NCBI GenBank assembly: GCA_015663855.1
Contig: DQRJ01000063.1
Span: forward strand, 1-14,211
Direction of reading: 5' to 3'
Source: Flavobacteriales bacterium
GTDB lineage: Bacteria; Bacteroidota; Bacteroidia; Flavobacteriales_D; Sanyastnellaceae
DNA: 14,211 nucleotides
Part shown: positions 1-7,164 of the stretch, piece after piece
Numbering within the stretch: the first letter of the stretch is position 1
Layout: each line of letters starts with the position of its first letter
The notes under the pieces: generated by a model
Database searches by the model: none
What the model saw: the letters and a program-made list of their open reading frames with translations, nothing else
Told to the model about the DNA's origin: nothing
Position numbers and translations under genes: made by a program

Positions 1-97
1 CGCTCTTTTATCCTAACAATCTACTTGTACTCATTCAAGAAGGGCTCATTCAATTCCCCAATTGATAAATAATACGTGTTAAAACTAAAACACTACT

Positions 98-121
98 TGT
101 ATAATAAAAAATTATTATACA
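98..121. repeat. Perfect AT-rich inverted repeat (10-bp arms, 4-nt loop)
   Basis: TGTATAATAA at 98-107 is followed by AAAA (108-111) and the exact reverse complement TTATTATACA (112-121). The arms are nearly all A/T, so as RNA this would be a weak hairpin, and there is no GC stem plus U-tract typical of an intrinsic terminator. It lies about 165 bp upstream of the preferred start of the beta-mannosidase gene. It could be a dimeric repressor or activator site, a weak bidirectional terminator for an upstream gene, or chance in AT-rich DNA. The symmetry is seen directly; any function is inference. Confidence 0.55.
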
Positions 122-133
122 TAAATACTTTCG

Positions 134-167
134 TTAATCGGTAAAAACGCACATTTAGTCGGTGAAA
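134..167 (+). repeat. Direct repeat TTARTCGGTRAAA, two copies offset by 21 bp
   Basis: TTAATCGGTAAAA at 134-146 recurs as TTAGTCGGTGAAA at 155-167, matching at 11 of 13 positions. The copies start exactly 21 bp apart, about two helical turns, so both would face the same side of the DNA. In addition, the octamer TTCGTTAA occurs at 130-137 and again at 168-175, overlapping and flanking these copies. This arrangement suits paired binding sites for a regulator of the downstream beta-mannosidase gene. No regulator is encoded in the window, and with only two copies the pattern may be fortuitous. Confidence 0.4.
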
Positions 168-286
168 TTCGTTAACAGGACGAACCTAAAGATGCTCCGG
201 TAAACAACATATAGTTATGTCATCTTTATATGTTTCCTAATGACACTAAGGTGCTACATCTTAAGCATGCTATTGTATTTTGCACC

Positions 287-2917
287 GTGAGAAAGTTTCT
301 TTTAACACTCCTTAGTTTGCTAGCGTTTAACATTCCTGATGTTTTAGCCCAAACCTCCCTCCTCCCATTCACGATTCAAGGCAACTGGTATTGCATCGAT
401 TCAGCAGCCATTTCTGTTCCGGGAAGGTTACCGGGAAGTCTCCACAACGCACTTATTTCATCAGGCATTATACCCGACCCCTTTGTCGGAACGAATGAAG
501 ATTCTGTTCAATGGGTGGGGCGTATGGATTGGAAGTTTATTTCTGAGCCGTTTGAAAAGCCACACGAAGGGGATTTTGAAGTCGGGGAAGTTCTAACATA
601 CAGTGAATGGAGTTTAAACGGGGTAAAGCTGGGGGAAACTGATAATGCGTTTAGGCCTTGGGAATTCGGAGTTCGGGAAGCCATTAGACCCACTAATAAT
701 ATTTTATCGGTGGTATTTACCGCTCCTTCTAAAGTTGCTGAGTCAAGAATAAAAAATGCTAATCATCCATTGCCGGGAGATGCCGAGCGGGCCGTTCATA
801 GAGCGCCGCAATTCACATTCGGGTGGGATTGGGCTATGACTTTGGTCGACTGCTCGGTGGGAGCGATGGGATTTAAGGGTGAGGATTTGGACTTTGCAAT
901 AAGCCAAATCGATGTACAGACAGACACTATTGAAGGGACGACTGCACGTGGGTTTGTAACGTTTAGGACAGAAAGTAAACTCGAAAATGATGGGTTATTG
1001 TTGAGATGGGCCTTGAGCGACCCTTTAGGGAAGATGGTCGCAGCGGGGAAGTTTCGGCACGAAGTCGGGGAAGTGAAAATTCCTTTTAAGATTGAGAACG
1101 CACTATTATGGTGGACTCATGATTTAGGCGAACCGAACTTACATACTTTAGAAATCGTAGCTGTAGGCGATAAGGGATTGATCGCTCGAGAAAAACAAGT
1201 TGTCGGACTAAGAACGTTACGTCTCGATACTTCGAAAGACAAGGAAGACTCGAAAGGCGCGAAAGGCGCGAAATTCCAGTGGGTACTAAATAACGTTCCT
1301 ATTTTCGCTGGAGGTTCTAACGTCGTTCCGGCTGATTTGATTTCAAATCGTATCAGGGGAGCCGAAGATGTGGCACTAGTCGAGAATGCTGTAAAAGCGA
1401 ACATGAATACGCTTAGGATATGGGGCGGAGGAACGTACGCTTCTGATGAATTCATGAATGCGTGTGACAAGATGGGGGTTCTGGTTTGGCATGACTTCAT
1501 GTTCGCATGCGCCATGTATCCAGGCGACACCAAGTTCCTTGAATCCGTTTCCAAAGAGACCACATACCAAACCACACGACTCCGCCACCACCCCTCATTA
1601 GCAATGTGGTGTGGGAATAACGAGGTGAGCGAAGGTTGGGAGAGGTGGGGCTGGAAGGTAGGCTTAAGCGAGCTTGAGATTGGCGAAATCGAAAAGTCCT
1701 ACGACCGCATTTTTAATGAACTGCTTCCTTCAATAGTTTCTGAAATTGATGATGCTCCGTACTGGGAGTCATCGCCAATGCTTGGGAGAGGTGATAGTGA
1801 TTTCGTGAATCGGGGGGACGCTCATGATTGGGGGATTTGGCATGACGGCTATTCGTTCGATAGTTTGTGGACTCGGGTTCCGAGATTTATGAGCGAGTTC
1901 GGATTTCAAAGTTTTCCTGAGAAATCAACGTTTTCGACAGTCGTTAACTACGATTCGATATTGAGTTCGACAGATAGAACTTCGGCCGAACTAATCTCTC
2001 ACGAAAAGCACTCGAGAGGTTTCGATATTATTGACGCATACCTTGTAAAACCTTTCGGAGGTGATCTAGGAAAACTATCGTTCGATCAGTGGACTTATCT
2101 AACTCAATTACTTCAGGCGAAAGGGATTTCTGACGGAGTTAGAGCGGCACGACTCAACCAAGATCACTGTTCGGGATCCTTAGTTTGGCAGTTAAATGAT
2201 TGCCAGCCCATAGCTTCATGGTCTTCCATAGACTCTCATGGAAAGTGGAAACTACTGCACCACGAATTAAAAGACGCTTTCGCTCCTACTCTCCTGTATG
2301 GGGTTTGGGAATCTGTGGGGCGAGGTTCTAAATTAAAAGTAGGACTAGTGGCAAATCCTAATCCTAACTTAAACTCAGCCATCCCAGGAACTCTTCGCGT
2401 TTCTCTCGTGGGATTAGATGGCGACGTAATCTCCTCGAATGACCATGCATTTATCTTGACCCCAGGAACCCCTAACTGGATTGTTTTAGAAGATGTTGTC
2501 GGTAAAAGAACTGACCTTTCGAGCACCTTTGTTCAACTTTCCTGGACAGATAATTCATGCATTGATAAATCGAAGTGTGAGCTCGGGGCAAGTGCTGTGG
2601 TTTGGGCTATAGAGCCTAAGGACATTAAATTACAAAAGGCCAATATCTCAGTCGAAAAACTCAAGAATCAAGACGACGGTAGCGTTTTGCTGATGATAGA
2701 ATCCGATGTTTTCGCAAAAAGCGTTCAACTCGAAGCGAACATGTCTGGAAACTTTGAGGACAACGGGTTTGACTTACTTCCAGGAGAACAACGAATCCTT
2801 AAATTCACTCCCCACAACCTAGCTACTTGGGGTCCAGAGCTCTCCTCAAATTCTCAAACACGAAACGTAATGACTCAACTTTTCGTCACAGCAAGGAGCC
2901 TTTCCTCGGTACTGTAG
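287..2917 (+). CDS. Beta-mannosidase, glycoside hydrolase family 2 (exported)
   Basis: Likely exo-beta-mannosidase (EC 3.2.1.25), which removes non-reducing-end beta-mannose from manno-oligosaccharides or from the Man-beta-1,4-GlcNAc core of N-glycans. The frame opens at an ATG at 230. I prefer the GTG at 287 because it gives MRKFLLTLLSLLAFNIPDVLA|Q, a clean signal peptide, whereas the ATG adds 19 residues before it. Numbering from 287, motifs in order are the sugar-binding-domain motif FGWDWAMTLVD near residue 180, NNVPIFAGGSNVVPAD opening the catalytic barrel, RIWGGGTYASDEF, the acid/base motif WCGNNE (E446), the nucleophile motif MSEFGFQSF (E537), and LVWQLNDCQPIASWSSID. The order and the roughly 876-residue length match family beta-mannosidases. 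There is no T9SS tail, so the enzyme is probably periplasmic. Related GH2 enzymes such as endo-beta-mannosidase or exo-glucosaminidase are less likely alternatives. A Lys/Asp-rich linker with a tandem repeat sits before the barrel. Its stop abuts the convergent hexosaminidase gene. Confidence 0.9.
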   Translation: MRKFLLTLLSLLAFNIPDVLAQTSLLPFTIQGNWYCIDSAAISVPGRLPGSLHNALISSGIIPDPFVGTNEDSVQWVGRMDWKFISEPFEKPHEGDFEVGEVLTYSEWSLNGVKLGETDNAFRPWEFGVREAIRPTNNILSVVFTAPSKVAESRIKNANHPLPGDAERAVHRAPQFTFGWDWAMTLVDCSVGAMGFKGEDLDFAISQIDVQTDTIEGTTARGFVTFRTESKLENDGLLLRWALSDPLGKMVAAGKFRHEVGEVKIPFKIENALLWWTHDLGEPNLHTLEIVAVGDKGLIAREKQVVGLRTLRLDTSKDKEDSKGAKGAKFQWVLNNVPIFAGGSNVVPADLISNRIRGAEDVALVENAVKANMNTLRIWGGGTYASDEFMNACDKMGVLVWHDFMFACAMYPGDTKFLESVSKETTYQTTRLRHHPSLAMWCGNNEVSEGWERWGWKVGLSELEIGEIEKSYDRIFNELLPSIVSEIDDAPYWESSPMLGRGDSDFVNRGDAHDWGIWHDGYSFDSLWTRVPRFMSEFGFQSFPEKSTFSTVVNYDSILSSTDRTSAELISHEKHSRGFDIIDAYLVKPFGGDLGKLSFDQWTYLTQLLQAKGISDGVRAARLNQDHCSGSLVWQLNDCQPIASWSSIDSHGKWKLLHHELKDAFAPTLLYGVWESVGRGSKLKVGLVANPNPNLNSAIPGTLRVSLVGLDGDVISSNDHAFILTPGTPNWIVLEDVVGKRTDLSSTFVQLSWTDNSCIDKSKCELGASAVVWAIEPKDIKLQKANISVEKLKNQDDGSVLLMIESDVFAKSVQLEANMSGNFEDNGFDLLPGEQRILKFTPHNLATWGPELSSNSQTRNVMTQLFVTARSLSSVL
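1251..1268 (+). repeat. 9-bp tandem duplication inside the beta-mannosidase linker
   Basis: The nonamer CGAAAGGCG occurs twice head to tail (1251-1259 and 1260-1268) and begins again as CGAAA at 1269, encoding the SKGAKGAK stretch. The duplication lies in the linker between the immunoglobulin-like domain and the catalytic barrel, a place where family members vary in length. It looks like an in-frame slippage product and should not harm catalysis. Confidence 0.6.
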
Positions 2918-5239
2918 TCACTTTCCCCTCACCACTAGCTCGTCACAAAACAGCCATGAAAGTTCTGTCGCAGCAGCATGCCAGTCAGGACAGGAGCCCA
3001 TGTTTTGTGCTTTCATTCTCACAAATCGAGCCTGTGTGCCCTCAAGGGAACCTGAACTAACAGTGATTATTTCCTGATTTTCGTTCTTCATACCAAACCC
3101 TGCAAAGTCAATCAGAACAATCTCCTCAAATGCAACTCCATCTAAAGAAGAGGAAAAAACTACTTGACTAGGAGTGAAAATCCATGCGTCTTGATATCGA
3201 TAAAAGTTCGAGAAAAGCGAATCTATTTCGACCACTTTTTCTAAATCGATAGTCACAGTGATATCATCGCCTTGGACAGCTTGCCAAGCTCCATCGTGAA
3301 AATCTAACGACCCCACCCTTCCATCGGCTAATGCATTTTCGCCTCCCCCGGTATAAAACGCGCTCGGAGTATATCCGAGATCGACAGGATGAAAAACACC
3401 TTCGTGCCCATCGACATAAAACAACTCCGGGTTAGGTAAAGCTCGACCTCTATAAATAATCGAAGCACTCAAAACTCCGCCCCCATTAATTAAAAGCGTA
3501 TGCCCGAGAGGGACGCTATCTATCTCGTTGCTCGACGTAGTTTCATTTCCGGAGAAGTGAGTGAAGCCTCGAATGTAATCTCCTTCGGGAACAAGAGTTG
3601 CAAAGAGTTGGTCGTTTTTTACTCCTAGAGATAGATGAACGGGAACCGCCTCCATTCCATAGTCCACCCCTAATAACGATAGCCGCTCTAGGTGGGGGTC
3701 AAGCCTCTCGATAAATTCAGAATACGCACCATCTTCGCTTGTGAAATCGGGGCCAGTCCAAAGCACTTCTGCCAAAGCGATTGCTCTCGGATACACTTTC
3801 GACTCAACTAACTCCTGAGGCGCATGTTCCGTCCACATATTACACTCTCCTCCTAATATCTTTCCCGGACCTTTAGACGCTTCTTCTGGTATGGGGTTGA
3901 AACTATAAACCTGCTCTAGATCGGTCGAAGACAAAGGATAATCGAGGTAGCAATGACTTGTCGGAGAGACAATAACGTCCGTTCCGATTTTAACCGCTTC
4001 TATTGCGCCAGCCATTCCGCGCCAACTTTGGACAGCCGCTCCCTCCGGCAATCCACCCTCTAGAATTTCATCCCATCCTATTATCGTCTTTCCTTTCGAC
4101 TCTAAAAAGCGCCCTATCCTTTCGATAAACCAAGTTTGGAGTTCGTGCTCATCCTTAAGACCTTCCTCCGAAATTCTTCGTCTGCACTTATCACAATTAT
4201 GCCAACGCACTTTAGGCGCTTCATCCCCACCAATATGTATCCGATTCGTAGGAAACAAATCGCACACTTCACTTAAAACCGTTTCCAAAAACGCGATAGT
4301 ACTGTCATTCCCTGCGCAATAAATATCCTTAAAAACGCCCCATCGATTTGCCACCTCCAACGAATCCCCCGTACATCCTAAATATGGGTATGCCGCTAAT
4401 GCTGCCTGGCTGTGTCCCGGAAGTTCTATCTCAGGAATAATTTCTATGTGGCGGGCTTGAGCATAGCGGATAATCTCACGAATTTGGTCTTTTGAATAAA
4501 ACCCTCCGTGACGAGTGCCATCAAGCTCCGTGCGCCACGCTCCCACCTCGGTCAACTTGGGAAAAGCATCGATAGCAATCCTCCAGCCTTGATCCTCCGT
4601 CAGGTGCCAGTGAAGGACATTCATCTTGTGAAGGGCCAAATTATCTATCATCTTCATCACGAATTCCGGCTCCATAAAATGGCGACAACAATCTAAAAGA
4701 AGTCCTCTGTGCTCAAACTCAGGCCCATCTTGAATCAGCACTTCAGGCAAGAAAAAACCCATAGAACATCCACCGTATTCACACTCATTCGGCATCATTA
4801 ATCTAAGTGTTGTAAATCCACGAAACAGCCCAGCCTCAGTGAAAGCAGAGATGGTAATCACATCCTTTTGAACGATTAATTCATAATCCTCAACGCGGAT
4901 TTCATTCGAACCGCCTTCGATATTCTTCCTCTTAAAAACCAAATTCGCGTTTGTCGCAAAATCTTCTTCCAGCCTCACCCCCGATTTCGATATCCAATCT
5001 CTCACTACCCCTTCAGACACTCCTAATTTTGACAATCCCTCTACGCGCAAACTTTCACCAGAATAAAACTCCACCTTAATCGAATCCCTTGTTATTTCGT
5101 GAACCGAAGTGGGATAAGGAGTGAGGTTCTGAATAGAGCCCTTGGGAATTTTGTGTGGAGTGGTTTGGTCACAAGAACTTGCAATTATTGCGACGAAAAC
5201 AAATGCGATGACTCGTAAAAAAGTTCTACTCATCCCCAT
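2918..5239 (-). CDS. Beta-N-acetylhexosaminidase, glycoside hydrolase family 20, lipoprotein
   Basis: Exo-acting hexosaminidase (EC 3.2.1.52) that removes terminal beta-GlcNAc or GalNAc by substrate-assisted catalysis. The frame extends to a GTG at 5269. I choose the ATG at 5239 (a second ATG lies at 5233) because it yields MGMSRTFLRVIAFVFVAIIASS|C, a lipoprotein signal with lipidated Cys23. The longer form puts a hydrophilic stretch ahead of it. After an N-terminal GH20b-like domain (about 30-150) come the barrel motifs GLLLDCCRHF, VLHWHLTEDQGWRI, PEIELPGHSQAALAAYP, the catalytic pair in HIGGDEAP (D339, E340), GWDEILEGG and MWTEHAPQ. The last 150 or so residues, ending in CPDWHAAATELSWLFCDE, look like a discoidin/F5-8-type domain. 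The start overlaps the cutC stop, implying translational coupling. The stop touches that of the beta-mannosidase gene. It probably acts at the outer membrane or in the periplasm on chitin or N-glycan fragments. Confidence 0.92.
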   Translation of the reverse strand: MGMSRTFLRVIAFVFVAIIASSCDQTTPHKIPKGSIQNLTPYPTSVHEITRDSIKVEFYSGESLRVEGLSKLGVSEGVVRDWISKSGVRLEEDFATNANLVFKRKNIEGGSNEIRVEDYELIVQKDVITISAFTEAGLFRGFTTLRLMMPNECEYGGCSMGFFLPEVLIQDGPEFEHRGLLLDCCRHFMEPEFVMKMIDNLALHKMNVLHWHLTEDQGWRIAIDAFPKLTEVGAWRTELDGTRHGGFYSKDQIREIIRYAQARHIEIIPEIELPGHSQAALAAYPYLGCTGDSLEVANRWGVFKDIYCAGNDSTIAFLETVLSEVCDLFPTNRIHIGGDEAPKVRWHNCDKCRRRISEEGLKDEHELQTWFIERIGRFLESKGKTIIGWDEILEGGLPEGAAVQSWRGMAGAIEAVKIGTDVIVSPTSHCYLDYPLSSTDLEQVYSFNPIPEEASKGPGKILGGECNMWTEHAPQELVESKVYPRAIALAEVLWTGPDFTSEDGAYSEFIERLDPHLERLSLLGVDYGMEAVPVHLSLGVKNDQLFATLVPEGDYIRGFTHFSGNETTSSNEIDSVPLGHTLLINGGGVLSASIIYRGRALPNPELFYVDGHEGVFHPVDLGYTPSAFYTGGGENALADGRVGSLDFHDGAWQAVQGDDITVTIDLEKVVEIDSLFSNFYRYQDAWIFTPSQVVFSSSLDGVAFEEIVLIDFAGFGMKNENQEIITVSSGSLEGTQARFVRMKAQNMGSCPDWHAAATELSWLFCDELVVRGK

Positions 5240-5951
5240 CAAATTGGGCCCAATTCTCGACCGCATCACATAAAATCATCGCCTTCTCGAGATCTACAGG
5301 AAAAGTACTTAAATCGAACAACTCCTCACTTCCTCGATCCTTGAATTCCGAGATCGACTTCACCCTACACGAAGCGTGAACAGCTTCTACGCCCGCCTCA
5401 CCAAGCGCGACTATATCCTCCGCCCTCACTCCTCCTCCTGCGATAACTTGCATACCAGCATCGCTCAGCTGTCTAATTAACCCCAAACCAAGTCCTGCGG
5501 CAGGTGCTGCTCCACTTGAAAGCACTGAATTAATTCCGAAATCTTGTAATATCTCCAAACTCTCCATCGGATCCTTAGATAAATCTAAAGCCCTATGAAA
5601 TACAATAAGTTCTGATGGTATTTTCGAGCATATCATTTCTATCAAAGACTCATCTACCCCACCTTCGATATCCAACCCGCCCAAAACGACCATCTCCGCT
5701 CCTACATGCAAACAATCAAGGGCTTCCGCAAGAATCAATTGCTTCTCTGACTCGTTATAACAAAAATCACCTGCCCTAGGTCTCACTAATGCCCGTACGG
5801 GTAAACCTAGATTTACACTTGCTCTTATTGAGGCCATAGAAGGCGTCAACCCTCCACATTCCCAGTGACCACAAAGCTCTACCCGATCTGCTCCAGCCTC
5901 TTTCGCCACGGCAACATCGACAGGTGTACTAGCACAAATTTCAAATAGCAT
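5226..5951 (-). CDS. cutC: CutC family protein (copper homeostasis-type TIM barrel)
   Basis: A 241-residue cytoplasmic protein without a signal peptide, of the CutC family (PF03932). Signature segments are ADRVELCGHWECGGLTPS near residue 25, VRALVRPRAGDFCY near 50, IVFHRALDL near 120, VLSSGAAPAAG near 145, IAGGGVRAEDI near 170 and VHASCRVK near 190. Length matches the family. The name comes from copper sensitivity in E. coli mutants, but a direct copper role is disputed and no reaction is firmly established for bacterial members. It should not be confused with choline trimethylamine-lyase, also called CutC, a much larger glycyl-radical enzyme. Here the gene starts 7 bp after the esterase gene ends, and its TAG stop overlaps the start of the hexosaminidase gene (ATGAGTAG). 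The context therefore points toward amino-sugar or glycan catabolism rather than metals; this is inference. Confidence 0.9.
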   Translation of the reverse strand: MLFEICASTPVDVAVAKEAGADRVELCGHWECGGLTPSMASIRASVNLGLPVRALVRPRAGDFCYNESEKQLILAEALDCLHVGAEMVVLGGLDIEGGVDESLIEMICSKIPSELIVFHRALDLSKDPMESLEILQDFGINSVLSSGAAPAAGLGLGLIRQLSDAGMQVIAGGGVRAEDIVALGEAGVEAVHASCRVKSISEFKDRGSEELFDLSTFPVDLEKAMILCDAVENWAQFDGDE

Positions 5952-5958
5952 ATCCTAA

Positions 5959-7155
5959 TTAAATGGGGCAAATATTTGAGAAAACGGCGAGCACCGCTAG
6001 TACGTCAGCCACCGTCACAAATCCATCTCCGTCAACATCTGCCGTGCAATTCACCGTGCACCCGAACTGTCCCAGTAAAGCTAATACGTCGGCCACCGTG
6101 ATAATCCCATCGCTCACGATATCCTCCGGACAAGTGTCTGGAACAATAGGCGGTGCATCAACATCATACCACCCGCATTGAGGTGGATACATAGGACAAA
6201 CCTGTCTACTCGTAAACCCTGCCATCACCGCACGAGTTGTGTCGTAATAAGCATATGACCCATCATGAGGGGTGTGATCTGCACCTGGAAATACGTGAAA
6301 GCAATTATCTATTCCAAGAAGATCTGCTCTGTTGTGAATCGTCTCACTTCCATCAACTTGAATTACGCTAAGTCCCAACAAACTCACATATCCCGTACCG
6401 AAGGGTACGGTTCCGTCTGCTGTCCCGTGAGTGCTTACAACGGGGATGTCACCAGCGGCAATCCAATTAGCATCGCCGATAGCGCCGGAAAAACTAAAAA
6501 TCGAAAGTGGGGTAGAGGAATAACCGGGGGAACCTGAAACGCCTTCAAGACCACCGTTTAAGCCATTTGCCGTTAGATCTACGCTAGGAGGAATCTCTCC
6601 TAAATTATCTATGTAAGCAGCGTGAAGAGCGATAAACCCACCCGCTGACGAGCCTCCTAATACTATCCTTGTAGGATCGATGCCCCAGGGGTTTCCTTCC
6701 ACAGCATGAGTTTTTCTAAAAAATCTTATTGCCGCTTTTGCATCTTGTACGCCTCGCATTGCAGCTTCCTGTAGCGAAGTGGCAAGGTCGAAAAAATTAT
6801 CGATTCCTAGTCTATAACTTATCGAGGCTACCACATAGCCCATACGAGCTAGGTCTTGGCAAATAGGCACTATGTCAGTCCCGTCATTTGAACCGGCTAG
6901 AAAAAAACCTCCGTGGGCGGCAACGACAACGGGTCTATTTGGATTAACATCACCGAGGGGGCGATATATATCCATTACAAGAGCAATGTTACTTCCTGAG
7001 GCAGTGATATTACTCCCGTATTGAACGTCATAATCGACGGTGAAATCGTTAAAAACACGGTAACGGTATCTGGAGCCGTCGCAACCGGAATTGGTTTGGG
7101 CTGCAAAATCGAGGGAAACAAAAGCGAGAAGTATAATGAGAGTAATGTGGCGCAT
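5959..7155 (-). CDS. Secreted alpha/beta-hydrolase (esterase/lipase-like) with dockerin-type EF-hand tail
   Basis: A 398-residue predicted serine hydrolase. The ATG at 7155 gives the signal peptide MRHITLIILLAFVSLDFAAQ. The oxyanion-hole motif HGGFF (81-85), nucleophile elbow GGSSAGG (Ser170), probable acid in GTADGT (Asp247) and histidine in GADHTPH (His294) form an ordered triad typical of carboxylesterase/lipase-like enzymes. Residues 342-398 hold two dockerin-like EF-hand repeats. The second loop (DVDGDGFVTVAD, 373-384) is canonical for calcium. The first (DIVSDGIITVAD) lacks a ligand at loop position 3. Paired cysteines flank the repeats. There is no T9SS sorting domain, so the tail may serve in docking or stability. 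Substrate is unknown; it may be an acetyl ester on a polysaccharide, a lipid or a polyester. It lies 9 bp after the phenylalanine hydroxylase gene and 7 bp before cutC, so co-transcription is likely. Confidence 0.85.
   Translation of the reverse strand: MRHITLIILLAFVSLDFAAQTNSGCDGSRYRYRVFNDFTVDYDVQYGSNITASGSNIALVMDIYRPLGDVNPNRPVVVAAHGGFFLAGSNDGTDIVPICQDLARMGYVVASISYRLGIDNFFDLATSLQEAAMRGVQDAKAAIRFFRKTHAVEGNPWGIDPTRIVLGGSSAGGFIALHAAYIDNLGEIPPSVDLTANGLNGGLEGVSGSPGYSSTPLSIFSFSGAIGDANWIAAGDIPVVSTHGTADGTVPFGTGYVSLLGLSVIQVDGSETIHNRADLLGIDNCFHVFPGADHTPHDGSYAYYDTTRAVMAGFTSRQVCPMYPPQCGWYDVDAPPIVPDTCPEDIVSDGIITVADVLALLGQFGCTVNCTADVDGDGFVTVADVLAVLAVFSNICPI
5996..6111 (-). repeat. DNA-level duplication encoding the two EF-hand loops of the esterase
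   Basis: The 32-bp segments at 5996-6027 and 6080-6111 match at 26 of 32 positions and lie 84 bp (28 codons) apart, so the duplication is in frame. They encode the two ITVADVLA/VTVADVLA helices and adjoining calcium loops of the dockerin-like tail. Most differences fall at third codon positions, which suggests internal duplication of one EF-hand unit followed by selection on the protein sequence. Confidence 0.65.
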
Positions 7156-7164
7156 AATGTAAGT

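Larger units (their letters stand above)
1..229. other. AT-rich left-edge intergenic region, possibly with the tail of an upstream gene
   Basis: No convincing complete gene lies here. Two plus-strand frames are open from the window edge. Frame 3 ends at a TGA at 63-65 and reads LFYPNNLLVLIQEGLIQFPN. Frame 1 ends at a TAA at 70-72. Either could be the last residues of a gene starting outside the window; frame 3 looks more protein-like, but about 20 codons cannot decide it. From about 73 to 229 I see only AT-rich DNA with an inverted repeat (98-121) and a spaced direct repeat (134-167), both listed separately. No clear TTTG/TAnnTTTG promoter with normal spacing was found. TACTTTCG at 126-133 and TATGTTTC at 228-235 each match the -7 box at 7 of 8 positions but lack a good -33 partner. 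Confidence 0.5.

Noticed and set aside
1117..1591. Two minus-strand open frames of 152 and 71 codons inside the beta-mannosidase gene
   Set aside because: They lie wholly opposite conserved catalytic motifs of a clear GH2 gene, and their products show no recognisable domain or signal peptide.
5226..5951. CutC as choline trimethylamine-lyase
   Set aside because: The name is shared, but that enzyme is a large glycyl-radical protein. This one is a 241-residue PF03932-type barrel with none of those motifs.
6265..6537. Plus-strand open frame of 90 codons within the esterase gene
   Set aside because: It is opposite the region encoding the catalytic Asp and His. The product has no family resemblance and no promoter or ribosome site precedes it.
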